A DNA stretch of 12,864 bases, taken from assembly GCA_036557505.1 (NCBI GenBank), contig DATBHM010000018.1:1-12864 (forward strand), read 5' to 3'. Origin of the DNA: DATBHM01 sp036557505. Its GTDB lineage: Bacteria > Actinomycetota > UBA4738 > JACQTL01. Position 1 is the first letter of the stretch; each line of letters starts with the position of its first letter. Shown in pieces: positions 1-6,799 of this stretch. The notes beneath the pieces were generated by a model. The model did no database searches. It was not told the DNA's origin and saw only the letters and a list, made by a program, of their open reading frames with translations. The translations under genes and the position numbers were made by a program.

Positions 1-1416
1 TTCGACCATGTCCTCGTCGACGAGTACCAGGACACCAACGCGCTGCAGGCCGACGTCCTGCTGGCCATGCACCGCGTGGTGAAGAACGTGACGGTGGTCG
101 GCGACGACGCGCAGGCCATCTACGGGTTCCGGGCGGCCACCGTGCAGAACATCCTGGAGTTCCCGTCGCGCTTCCCGGGGGCCCGGGTCGTCAAGCTGGA
201 ACAGAACTACCGATCCACCCAGCCGATCCTCGACGCCACCAACGCCGTGATCGCCGGGTCGCCGCAGCGCCACGAGAAGACGCTGTGGTCCGACCGGGCG
301 TCCGGCGAGCGCCCCCGGCTGGTTCGGTGCCGCGACGAGGCCGAACAGTGCGACGAGGTGTCCCGGCGGATCCTCGAGCACCGCGAGCGCGGCGTCCCGC
401 TCCGGCACCAGGCGGTGCTGTTCCGAACGGGCCACCACAGCGACCTGCTCGAGGTGGAGCTCGCCCACCGGAACATCCCGTTCGTGAAGTACGGCGGGAT
501 GAAGTTCATGGAGTCGGCCCACGTGAAGGACGTCCTCGCGCTGCTCCGCGTGCTGGAGAACCCGCTCGACGAGGTGGGCTGGTTCCGGGCGCTCCAGCTG
601 CCGGAGGGGATGGGCCCCGCCTCGGCCCGGCGGGCGATGGCTGCGATCGGCCTGGACGGCGCCTCCGAGGCCGGGGAGGCCGAACAACGCCGGCTCCCGC
701 TCGCGCGGTTCCTCGCGTCGCTGCCCCCGGCGCCGGCCGCGGCCGGGCTCGAGCTCGAGTCCCTGCAGGCGGCGCTGGCCGAATGCAGCGAGGGCGACCC
801 GCCGGCCGCGGTGCAGATCGAACGCCTGCGGCGGTTCCTCGAGCCGGTGTTCGCCCGGCGGTACGACTCGGCGGCGGCGCGGCTGCGCGACCTCGAGCAA
901 CTCGAGGCGCTGGTCGCCCGGTTCCCCGCCCGGCCCCGGCTGCTGGCCGAGCTGGCCCTCGACCCGCCGTCGTCGACATCCGACCTGGCCGGGCCGCCGC
1001 TGCTCGACGAGGACTACGTCGTCCTGTCCACCATCCACTCGGCCAAGGGCGGCGAGTGGGACGTCGTGCACGTCATCCACGCGGCCGACGGCATGATCCC
1101 GTCGGACATGGCGACCGGCCGGGCCGAGGAGATCGAGGAGGAACGGCGCCTGTTCTACGTCGCGCTGACCCGCGCGCGGGACGCGCTGTACGTGTACTTC
1201 CCGCTGCGGTTCTACCGGCGGCCCCGCGGCCGGGCCGGCGAGGACGCCCACACGTACTCCCAGCTGACGAGGTTCCTCCCACCCGACGTCATGGAGCGCT
1301 TCGACGCCGCGGGACTCGACTCCGACGCCCGCGACGACGGCGAAGCCGCGGCCGCGACGAACGGCAGCGCGGCCGCCGGCGTCGACCGGTTCCTCGCCGG
1401 GCTGTGGGACGGCTGA
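1..1416 (+). CDS. UvrD/PcrA-type superfamily 1 DNA helicase, C-terminal part (5' end outside window)
   Basis: This is an ATP-dependent 3'-5' DNA helicase of the UvrD/Rep/PcrA family, acting in DNA repair or replication restart. The reading frame is open from base 1, so the N-terminus, with the Q motif, Walker A and motif Ia, lies off the left edge. In the 471 visible residues, motif II is DEYQDTN (residues 7-13), motif III is VGDDAQAIYGFR (33-44), motif IV includes LEQNYRST (66-73), motif V is STIHSAKGGEWD (343-354) and motif VI is RRLFYVALTRARD (382-394). All are intact, so the enzyme should be active. The end is a short Ala/Asp/Glu-rich tail without a recognisable HRDC domain. AdnAB-type or RecB-type proteins are less likely because motifs III-VI follow the UvrD/PcrA pattern and no nuclease domain follows. 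Which UvrD paralogue it is cannot be decided from the fragment. Confidence 0.93.
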   Translation, partial: FDHVLVDEYQDTNALQADVLLAMHRVVKNVTVVGDDAQAIYGFRAATVQNILEFPSRFPGARVVKLEQNYRSTQPILDATNAVIAGSPQRHEKTLWSDRASGERPRLVRCRDEAEQCDEVSRRILEHRERGVPLRHQAVLFRTGHHSDLLEVELAHRNIPFVKYGGMKFMESAHVKDVLALLRVLENPLDEVGWFRALQLPEGMGPASARRAMAAIGLDGASEAGEAEQRRLPLARFLASLPPAPAAAGLELESLQAALAECSEGDPPAAVQIERLRRFLEPVFARRYDSAAARLRDLEQLEALVARFPARPRLLAELALDPPSSTSDLAGPPLLDEDYVVLSTIHSAKGGEWDVVHVIHAADGMIPSDMATGRAEEIEEERRLFYVALTRARDALYVYFPLRFYRRPRGRAGEDAHTYSQLTRFLPPDVMERFDAAGLDSDARDDGEAAAATNGSAAAGVDRFLAGLWDG

Positions 1417-1417
1417 A

Positions 1418-1438
1418 CCACCGGCCACCGGCCACCGG
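1418..1438. repeat. Three tandem copies of the heptamer CCACCGG
   Basis: Three head-to-tail copies of CCACCGG begin two bases after the helicase stop codon and are followed by a partial CCGG. They lie in the 47-base gap before the nucleoside phosphorylase, upstream of its -10 box. This is most likely replication slippage in GC-rich spacer DNA. There is no flanking duplication or other mobile-element sign. Confidence 0.6.
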
Positions 1439-1451
1439 CCGGCGAGGGCTC

Positions 1452-1457
1452 TATCGT
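1452..1457 (+). promoter_or_regulatory. Leaderless -10 box (TATCGT) of the nucleoside phosphorylase gene
   Basis: TATCGT fits the actinobacterial TANNNT -10 pattern and is followed by exactly six bases before the GTG at 1464. Transcription would therefore start at or next to the start codon, giving an mRNA without a leader. No Shine-Dalgarno sequence is present, which agrees. No convincing -35 box is visible. Confidence 0.55.
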
Positions 1458-1463
1458 GCCCCC

Positions 1464-2237
1464 GTGGACCACGACCATCCGATCCTGGAGTTCGATCCCG
1501 ACCCACACGCCGTGATCGAGCCCCACATGGTCCGCCCCCCGCTCGATGTCCCGGACGGGGCGGTCCCGTGCTTCTTCTCGGACGTCCTGCAGAAGGTGTG
1601 CATCGATGCGGGAGCACCGGTCCTGATGACGCTCCAGTCGGCCCACGGCCTCCATCCCGTGTACGAGATCTCGTGGCACGGGGAGTCCGTCGCCGTCTTT
1701 CATCCCGGCGTGGGGGCGCCCCTGGCGGGCATGTTCCTCGACGAGGTCGTCGCGGCGGGGTGCCGAGCATTCGTGGCCGTCGGCGGGGCCGGCGGCCTCG
1801 TCCCCGACCTCACCGTGGGCCACGTCGTGCTCGCGACCTCCGCGGTCCGCGACGAGGGCACCTCGTACCACTACCTCCCGGCCGCCCGCGAGGTGGAACC
1901 CGACCCCGTGGCGGTCGCTACCATCGAAGGGGCGATGCGGGCTCACGGGGTGCCATTCGTGGCCGGCAAGGTGTGGACGACCGACGCGCCGTACCGGGAG
2001 ACCCGGAGCCAGGTGCAGCGACGGGTCGCCGAGGGCTGCCTGGTCGTCGACATGGAGGCGGCCGCGCTGTTCGCCATCGCCCGGTTCCGCGGCGTTCGGC
2101 TGGGAGCGATCCTGGCGGCCGCCGACGACCTCTCCCAGGAACAGTGGGACGACCGGGGGTTCATCCCCGACACCTCCCTCCGCGAGCGCCTGTTCTGGCT
2201 CGCCGTCGAGGCCGCCGCGTCGCTCGAACCCGCCTGA
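1464..2237 (+). CDS. Nucleoside phosphorylase, PNP/UDP phosphorylase family
   Basis: This 257-residue protein belongs to the PNP_UDP_1 fold, which cleaves nucleosides with phosphate to give a base and ribose-1-phosphate in cytosolic nucleoside salvage. The family marks are the phosphate/ribose loop HPGVGAPLAG (residues 80-89), the central VAVGGAGGL stretch (104-112), WTTDAPYRE (171-179) and VVDMEAAALFA (194-204), whose Met-Glu pair binds the ribose. It is closer to uridine-phosphorylase-like members than to trimeric PNPs, but the base specificity cannot be read from the sequence. The GTG start is chosen because a -10 box lies six bases upstream and because coding signal before it belongs to the helicase frame. 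The first 30 or so residues (His/Pro/Asp-rich) are an N-terminal extension before the core. The adenylate kinase follows 58 bases later on the same strand. Confidence 0.85.
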   Translation: MDHDHPILEFDPDPHAVIEPHMVRPPLDVPDGAVPCFFSDVLQKVCIDAGAPVLMTLQSAHGLHPVYEISWHGESVAVFHPGVGAPLAGMFLDEVVAAGCRAFVAVGGAGGLVPDLTVGHVVLATSAVRDEGTSYHYLPAAREVEPDPVAVATIEGAMRAHGVPFVAGKVWTTDAPYRETRSQVQRRVAEGCLVVDMEAAALFAIARFRGVRLGAILAAADDLSQEQWDDRGFIPDTSLRERLFWLAVEAAASLEPA

Positions 2238-2283
2238 GACGACGCCCCTCCGCTGCGGGTTGGCGGCGAGCGTCGTCCCCGGC

Positions 2284-2289
2284 CAAACT
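2284..2289 (+). promoter_or_regulatory. Probable leaderless -10 box (CAAACT) of the adenylate kinase gene
   Basis: CAAACT is a weaker match to TANNNT, but it lies in the same place as the other leaderless promoters here, with exactly six bases to the ATG at 2296. It lies in the 58-base gap after the nucleoside phosphorylase, so the kinase may have its own transcript as well as read-through. Confidence 0.4.
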
Positions 2290-2295
2290 CCCACC

Positions 2296-2877
2296 ATGGC
2301 GATCGACACGGGTTCGGGCGAACCGCACGTCCGCCGGATCGTGATGCTCGGTCCGCCGGCTTCGGGCAAGGGAACCCAGGGGACCCGACTCGCGGCCAGG
2401 ATCAGCGTGCCGCACGTGTCGACCGGCGCGCTGCTCCGTCGGACGATCGATCACGGCGACCCGCACGGGGTGGCCGCGCTCGTGGGAGGCGGCCGGCGGG
2501 TTCCCGACGACGTGGTCGAGGCGGTCCTGGCGCCCGCGCTCGGGGAGGCCTTCCTGCTGGACGGATACCCGCGGACCGGCCGGCAGGCCGAGCGGCTCGA
2601 TCAGCTCCTGAACGGTCGGCCGGTGGAACGTGCCGTCGAGCTCACGCTCGACGAGGCCACGCTCTGCGCGCGGATGTTCCTCCGGGCGGAGCACGAGCAC
2701 CGCGGCGACGACTCGCCGGACGTGTTCCTTCGGCGGCTGGAGGACTACCAGCGGGAGGCGCCCGCCATCCGCCGCCACTACGGAGAGCGGCTCGTGGTGG
2801 TGGACTCCTCGGGCGACGAGGACGAGGTGTTCGACCGCATGCTCCGGGCCCTCGGCCTGGAGTCGGTGCCGGCCTGA
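2296..2877 (+). CDS. adk: Adenylate kinase, short-LID type
   Basis: This 193-residue nucleoside monophosphate kinase interconverts ATP + AMP and 2 ADP in the cytosol. The P-loop GPPASGKGT spans residues 19-27, the AMP-binding STG is at 42-44, and DGYPRTGRQAE (89-99) matches the DGFPR motif. The LID region is short: HRGDDSP (135-141) replaces the roughly 30-residue zinc-finger-like insert of long-form enzymes, and the following RRLEDY (146-151) supplies the conserved arginine. The ATG at 2296 is preferred to the in-frame GTG upstream because a -10-like box lies six bases before it and the extra residues carry no family signal. It is not beside secY or map, where actinobacterial adk usually lies, so it may be a second, divergent copy. 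Phosphorylation of a different NMP is possible. Together with the preceding phosphorylase it suggests nucleotide salvage. Confidence 0.87.
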   Translation: MAIDTGSGEPHVRRIVMLGPPASGKGTQGTRLAARISVPHVSTGALLRRTIDHGDPHGVAALVGGGRRVPDDVVEAVLAPALGEAFLLDGYPRTGRQAERLDQLLNGRPVERAVELTLDEATLCARMFLRAEHEHRGDDSPDVFLRRLEDYQREAPAIRRHYGERLVVVDSSGDEDEVFDRMLRALGLESVPA

Positions 2878-2880
2878 GCC

Positions 2881-3369
2881 CTAGTTCGCCGACGAAGCGG
2901 TCGCCGGCGGCCGGATGAGGTCGGCCGGCGCCCACATCGGAGGCCGGGCGGACAGGCCGCGGTGCCGCTCGGCCAGGTCGGCCATCGTGGTTCGTTCGAA
3001 CACCGCACGGACCGCCACCCGCACGTCGCCCCACAGCTCCTGGAGCCCGCATGCGGCGTCCCTGGAGCAGGTGTGGTCCTCCGGGTTGAGGCAGAACATC
3101 GGGTACATCGGCCCCTCGATGGCGTCGACCACGTCGGCGACACGGATCTCGGCCGGGTCGCGGGCGAGGCGGCATCCCCCGCCGGCGCCGCGGAAGCTCT
3201 CGACGAGCCCCGCCTTGTGCAGCGTCCCGAGCTGCTGCTCGAGGAACCGCAGGGGGATCTGCTGGGCCTCGGCGATCTCGCGGGCCGCCACCAGCCCGGC
3301 GTCCTTCCGCAGAGCCAGCTCGGTCATCGCCCGGAGCGCGTATTCGGTCTTCTGCGCGACCCTGAACAT
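2881..3369 (-). CDS. Rrf2 family transcriptional regulator with a three-cysteine (probable Fe-S) motif
   Basis: This 162-residue protein is a dimeric winged-helix DNA-binding regulator of the Rrf2 family (relatives: IscR, NsrR, RsrR). The N-terminus FRVAQKTEYALRAM is the classic family opening. The helix-turn-helix covers about residues 27-55, followed by the wing with GAGGGCRLAR (61-70). Cysteines at 93, 101 and 107 (C-X7-C-X5-C) stand where IscR and NsrR bind a [2Fe-2S] or [4Fe-4S] cluster, so it probably senses iron-sulfur status, redox state or NO. The start is ATG 3369 because the family sequence begins there. An in-frame ATG at 3411 would add 14 residues without similarity. Its stop lies three bases from the convergent adenylate kinase stop. 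It is divergent from gpgS with a 130-base gap, so it may regulate itself and gpgS. Confidence 0.88.
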   Translation of the reverse strand: MFRVAQKTEYALRAMTELALRKDAGLVAAREIAEAQQIPLRFLEQQLGTLHKAGLVESFRGAGGGCRLARDPAEIRVADVVDAIEGPMYPMFCLNPEDHTCSRDAACGLQELWGDVRVAVRAVFERTTMADLAERHRGLSARPPMWAPADLIRPPATASSAN

Positions 3370-3450
3370 GGCCTCACCCGGTCCGATTTCGACCCGGATA
3401 GTGTCGCACATCGGGCCCGCCGGCCACCCGTTGCCTCGGGCCGAAACGCC

Positions 3451-3468
3451 GAGCGTACGGTACCGCTC
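3451..3468. promoter_or_regulatory. Inverted repeat GAGCG-N8-CGCTC upstream of gpgS, possible operator
   Basis: Perfect five-base arms GAGCG and CGCTC flank an eight-base centre; the right half also holds the palindrome CGGTACCG. The element sits in the gap between the divergent Rrf2 and gpgS genes and ends 19 bases before the gpgS -10 box, overlapping the expected -35 position. A repressor bound there would block gpgS transcription. Binding by the neighbouring Rrf2 protein is an inference; short GC-rich dyads also arise by chance. Confidence 0.3.
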
Positions 3469-3487
3469 CCAGGCGGGAAGCCGGCGG

Positions 3488-3493
3488 TATCAT
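3488..3493 (+). promoter_or_regulatory. Leaderless -10 box (TATCAT) of gpgS
   Basis: TATCAT is a strong TANNNT match and is followed by exactly six bases before the GTG at 3500. There is no Shine-Dalgarno sequence. This supports both the chosen start codon and leaderless translation of gpgS. Confidence 0.6.
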
Positions 3494-3499
3494 CGGCTC

Positions 3500-4516
3500 G
3501 TGGCGACCTCCAGGGACCCCTGGGAGTGGTTCGCGGACCACACGTTCCACCATTCGCGATTCGCGGACGTGGGCCTGCTCGCGGACCGCAAGCACGAGCT
3601 CGGCCTGACGGTCAGCGTCTGCCTGCCCACGCGCGACGAGGCCGACACGGTGGGCGCCATCGTCCGGACCATCCGCGAGGAGCTGGTCGAGGCCGTCCCG
3701 CTCGTGGACGAGATCGCCGTCATCGACTCGAGCTCGGGGGACGGCACCGCGACGGCGGCCTCCGAGGCCGGCGCGGTGGTCCACCAGGACGCCGAGATCC
3801 TGCCCCTGCTCGAGCCGTACGGCGGCAAGGGCGACGCCATGTGGAAGTCGCTGTTCGTCCTCAAGGGCGACCTCATCTGCTTCATCGACGCGGACATCCG
3901 GCAGTTCGACGCGCGGTTCGTGCGGGGGCTGCTCGGGCCGCTGCTGCTGCACGAGGGCGTCCGGTTCACCAAGGCGTTCTACGAGCGCCCCATCCAGCAG
4001 GGCGCGGAGCTGGCCCCCACCGGCGGCGGGCGGGTGACCGAGCTGATGGCCCGACCGCTCGTGAACCTGTTCCTTCCCGAGCTGGCCGCCTTGATCCAGC
4101 CGCTCTCGGGCGAGTACGCCGGCACGCGCGAGCTGCTCGAGTCGGTGCCGTTCCTCTCCGGCTACGGCGTCGAGCTCGGCCTGCTCGTCGACGTCCTGCG
4201 GACCTCGGGCCTCGACGCGATCGCCCAGGTCGACCTCGACCAGCGGATCCACCGCAACCACCCCCTGCAGAGCGTGGGCCGCATGGCGTTCGGCGTGCTC
4301 GAGGCCGCGGTCATGAAGCTCCAGCAGCTCGGGCGGCTGGAGGTCCGGGAACCCCTCGGCTCGGTGCTTCGGCAGTTCGTCCCGGAGTCGACCGGCTACC
4401 GGGCCGAGACCGCCGACATCCCGATCCGCGAACGCCCGCCCGCCGTCACGCTTCCCGAGTACCGGCCGGTTCGCCACACCCCGCCCGACGTGGAGGGGCC
4501 GGCGGCCGCGCCGTGA
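3500..4516 (+). CDS. gpgS: Glucosyl-3-phosphoglycerate synthase (GT81)
   Basis: This enzyme transfers glucose from an NDP-glucose to 3-phosphoglycerate, the first step to glucosylglycerate, which serves as a compatible solute or, in mycobacteria, as the primer of methylglucose lipopolysaccharide. The 338-residue protein has a GT-A fold. It opens with VSVCLPTRDEADTV (38-51), followed by IDSSSGDGT (75-83), the donor-site lysine in GGKGDA (108-113), the metal-binding D130-A-D132, TGGGRVTEL (174-182), PLSGEYAGTR (201-210), GYGVELGLLVD (221-231) and HRNHPL (251-256), whose histidine is a metal ligand in the mycobacterial enzyme. The match to M. tuberculosis GpgS (Rv1208) is close along the core. 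The GTG start is set by the adjacent -10 box. The stop shares one base with the next start (GTGATG), indicating translational coupling with the phosphatase. The last 40 residues are a Pro-rich tail. Confidence 0.92.
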   Translation: MATSRDPWEWFADHTFHHSRFADVGLLADRKHELGLTVSVCLPTRDEADTVGAIVRTIREELVEAVPLVDEIAVIDSSSGDGTATAASEAGAVVHQDAEILPLLEPYGGKGDAMWKSLFVLKGDLICFIDADIRQFDARFVRGLLGPLLLHEGVRFTKAFYERPIQQGAELAPTGGGRVTELMARPLVNLFLPELAALIQPLSGEYAGTRELLESVPFLSGYGVELGLLVDVLRTSGLDAIAQVDLDQRIHRNHPLQSVGRMAFGVLEAAVMKLQQLGRLEVREPLGSVLRQFVPESTGYRAETADIPIRERPPAVTLPEYRPVRHTPPDVEGPAAAP

Positions 4517-5352
4517 TGCGGCCGCTCGCCGAGTTCCGGCCGGCCGGCCGCCTCCGGGCCCTGTACGCGGACCTCGACGGCACGCTCACGGGTCCGGGGG
4601 GGTCGCTGTTCGCCGCGATCCCCGACGGGTGGACCGACCGCGCGGCGGCGGCGGTGGCCAACCTTCACAGGGCCGGCGTCGAGCTGGTGGTCGTGTCGGG
4701 CCGGACGAGACCGCAGGCCCGGGAGGCCGCCCGGATGCTGGGGGCGGGGTGCCACGTCGCCGAGCTGGGGGCGTTCCTGGTCGATGGCGCCGATGTCGTG
4801 ACGACGTTCGAGGAGCACGGCCCCGGGACGCCGTTCCAGGCGATCGTCCGCTCCGGGGCCGGGGGGTTCCTGCTCGAACGGTACACGGGACGGCTCGAGC
4901 CCCACACCCCATGGTCGGCGGAGCCGCGCGAGGCGACGCTGCTGCTGCGTGGCCTGGTGGACCCGGCGGAGGCCACGGCGGCCCTGGCGGCCGCCGGCTA
5001 CGGCTGGCTGGAGGTGCGGGACAACGGCGTGATCCACCGGCGGTTCCCCGGCCTGGACCTGCCCGAGGTCCACGCGTACCACCTGGTCCCCGGGGGGGTG
5101 AGCAAGGGACGGGCGATCGCCCTGCATCGCGAGCGACGCGGTCTCGCCCCGGAGGAGACCGCGGCGGTCGGCGACTCGCCGTCCGACCTCGAGGCGGCGC
5201 CAGTCGTCGGCGCCGTGTTCATCGTGGCGAACGGCGCCGGGGCGATCCGCGCGGCCGGCGGCCACGTCGGGAACGCGTTCGTCACCCCGAGCGCCGGCGG
5301 GAACGGGGTGGCCGAGGCAGTCGCCTCGCTGTTGGGACCGGACCAGGGCTGA
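4516..5352 (+). CDS. HAD-superfamily phosphatase, probable glucosyl-3-phosphoglycerate phosphatase (MpgP-like)
   Basis: This 278-residue HAD phosphatase with a type IIB cap probably removes the phosphate from glucosyl-3-phosphoglycerate to give glucosylglycerate. Motif I is D19-L-D21-G-T-L, motif II is S61-G-R, the motif III lysine is K197 in GGVSKGRA, and motif IV is GDSPSD (219-224). All catalytic residues are present. The cap between residues 85 and 185 is of the Cof/mannosyl-3-phosphoglycerate phosphatase kind. The start ATG overlaps the gpgS stop by one base, which strongly supports a shared pathway. In mycobacteria the GpgP step is done by an unrelated histidine phosphatase, whereas MpgP-like HAD enzymes do it in other bacteria. 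Sucrose- or trehalose-phosphatase activity is the main alternative. The 3' end overlaps the convergent AI-2E gene by 71 bases. Confidence 0.82.
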   Translation: MRPLAEFRPAGRLRALYADLDGTLTGPGGSLFAAIPDGWTDRAAAAVANLHRAGVELVVVSGRTRPQAREAARMLGAGCHVAELGAFLVDGADVVTTFEEHGPGTPFQAIVRSGAGGFLLERYTGRLEPHTPWSAEPREATLLLRGLVDPAEATAALAAAGYGWLEVRDNGVIHRRFPGLDLPEVHAYHLVPGGVSKGRAIALHRERRGLAPEETAAVGDSPSDLEAAPVVGAVFIVANGAGAIRAAGGHVGNAFVTPSAGGNGVAEAVASLLGPDQG

Positions 5353-6685
5353 CGCCGTCCGCGGCGGAGCGGCCCCGGCCGTTCCCGTTCCGCCCGGCCT
5401 TCTCCGAGGCGCCGCGCGTCCGCTCCCTCGGCGGCCCGTCGGCCGGCCCCTCCTCCAGCGCCGGATCGTCCTCGGGGAGCACGGCAACCATGCCCGGGCC
5501 CGGATCCGGGACGCCGGCGACGGCCGAGGGCTCGCCATCGGAATCGGGTGGCCTGCCCGTCGCCTCGGTCGCGGGCGGCGGCCACACCATGCGCGTGTCC
5601 CAGTAGTGGACGACGAGGATCTTCACGGACGCGACGGTGGGGATGGCGAGCAGCATCCCGTACACGCCGGCGATCGTCCCCGCGATCAACACGGAGATCA
5701 TCACCGTGACCGGATTCAGCTTGATGCTGCGCGTCACGAGGCGGGGGCTCACCCACAGCACGTCGACCTGCTGGACGATCAGCAGCACGACGGACGCGGC
5801 CACCGCGAGCGGCCACCCCGGACGCGGATGGAACAGCCCGCCGGTCCCGGATTCGGGCGAGGTGAACGCGATGAACAATGCGGGGATGGCCCCCAGGAAC
5901 GGCCCGATGATCGGGATCAGGCTGAACAGCCCGATCACCAGGCCGAGGAGCGCCCAGAACGGCAGCGCGATGATCCAGAACCCCAGCATGCAGCACGCGC
6001 CGACCCCGAGCGCGATGAGGAGCTGCCCACGGAAGAACCCGCCCCACGCCGTCGACACGCGGCGTCCGACGGCGAGCACCTCGTGGCGGCGGCGCGGCGG
6101 GACCGCGGACTCCAGGCTGCGCGACAGCTTCGGCAGGTCGACCAGCAGGTAGAAGGCCAGGATCGGGCCGAGGACCAGGATCAGCGCCAGCCCCACCGCG
6201 GAGTTGACCGAGGTCACGCGGCGGACGTACTCGCCCACGGACCCCGACGTGCCGAACGTGTCGAACAGGTTCGTGTTCTTCACGTGCAGCCCGAGCCGTT
6301 TCGAGAACTTCAGGAGTCCCTCGTTGGCGCGATCGAGGAGGCCGTGGATCTGATGGCCCAGCGCGACCGCCTGTTCCTTGACGATCGGGACGAGCCACGT
6401 CAGCAGCAGCGCGAGCGCGGTCAGCACCACGACGTAGGTGATGAGCGTCGCCAATACGCGCCGGACGTGGTGCTGCTGCAGCCGGTTGACGACCGGATTG
6501 AGGAGATACACGAGGATCAGCGCGAGCAGCAGCGGGGCGAAGATGATGCGGGTCGGGTACAGGAGGTAGCGGAGGATCAGGAACGCGAGGATGAACATCC
6601 CCACCGCGGCCCACGTGACGGCCAGCACCCGACCGGCCCGAGCGACGAACGGGCTGTGGAGGATGGGCTCTCGGGGGCGCTGCAC
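5282..6685 (-). CDS. AI-2E family transporter (PerM-like membrane protein)
   Basis: This 467-residue integral membrane protein belongs to the AI-2E transporter/PerM family (known members include the exporter TqsA and Na+/H+ antiporter-like proteins). Hydrophobic segments lie at about residues 18-40, 46-63, 76-100, 163-183, 222-247, 249-275, 293-310 and 326-352, the usual eight-helix pattern. The soluble stretch 100-160 and the family signature around FSLIPIIGPFLGAIPA (254-269) are typical. The GTG start is chosen for its strong Shine-Dalgarno AAGGAG five bases upstream. After residue 365 comes an odd 100-residue tail rich in Pro, Gly, Arg and acidic residues, without membrane segments, ending inside the convergent phosphatase gene. 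The substrate is unknown; its place between glucosylglycerate and trehalose genes suggests solute or osmotic transport, but that is inference. Confidence 0.87.
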   Translation of the reverse strand: MQRPREPILHSPFVARAGRVLAVTWAAVGMFILAFLILRYLLYPTRIIFAPLLLALILVYLLNPVVNRLQQHHVRRVLATLITYVVVLTALALLLTWLVPIVKEQAVALGHQIHGLLDRANEGLLKFSKRLGLHVKNTNLFDTFGTSGSVGEYVRRVTSVNSAVGLALILVLGPILAFYLLVDLPKLSRSLESAVPPRRRHEVLAVGRRVSTAWGGFFRGQLLIALGVGACCMLGFWIIALPFWALLGLVIGLFSLIPIIGPFLGAIPALFIAFTSPESGTGGLFHPRPGWPLAVAASVVLLIVQQVDVLWVSPRLVTRSIKLNPVTVMISVLIAGTIAGVYGMLLAIPTVASVKILVVHYWDTRMVWPPPATEATGRPPDSDGEPSAVAGVPDPGPGMVAVLPEDDPALEEGPADGPPRERTRGASEKAGRNGNGRGRSAADGVSPGPVPTARRLPRPPRSRRRSG

Positions 6686-6690
6686 GCTCG

Positions 6691-6711
6691 CTCCTTGGCC
6701 GGTGGATCCTA
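6691..6711 (-). promoter_or_regulatory. Extended -10 promoter and Shine-Dalgarno site of the AI-2E gene
   Basis: On the minus strand, TGCTAGGAT (with the hexamer TAGGAT at 6706-6711) is an extended -10 element. It is followed by AAGGAG at 6691-6696, five bases before the GTG at 6685. Unlike several neighbouring genes, this one therefore has a short leader with a classical ribosome-binding site. It faces the otsA promoter across a 114-base divergent region. Confidence 0.55.
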
Positions 6712-6787
6712 GCAGTGGGCCCTGCCCCGACACGGTATACCCGCGCACCGGACCCGGGACTCGGGCGGTCGATTCGGCGTGCGTGGG

Positions 6788-6793
6788 TACACT
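6788..6793 (+). promoter_or_regulatory. Leaderless -10 box (TACACT) of otsA
   Basis: TACACT matches TANNNT and stands exactly six bases before the ATG at 6800. This picks that ATG over the in-frame GTG at 6779, which would lie upstream of the box, and implies a leaderless message. No Shine-Dalgarno sequence is seen. Confidence 0.6.
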
Positions 6794-6799
6794 CGCTCC

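Noticed and set aside
1212..2369. Minus-strand open frame of about 385 codons opposite the helicase end and nucleoside phosphorylase
   Set aside because: The plus-strand genes have clear motifs; this frame has none and crosses gene boundaries, so it is a GC-driven shadow.
3370..3411. Fourteen-residue upstream extension of the Rrf2 protein from ATG 3411
   Set aside because: The family sequence begins at the ATG at 3369, and the minus-strand -10-like GACACT (3400-3405) would lie inside the longer version.
6734..6741. Perfect palindrome GGTATACC in the AI-2E/otsA divergent gap
   Set aside because: Eight bases only, with no second copy nearby and not aligned with either start; too short to call an operator.
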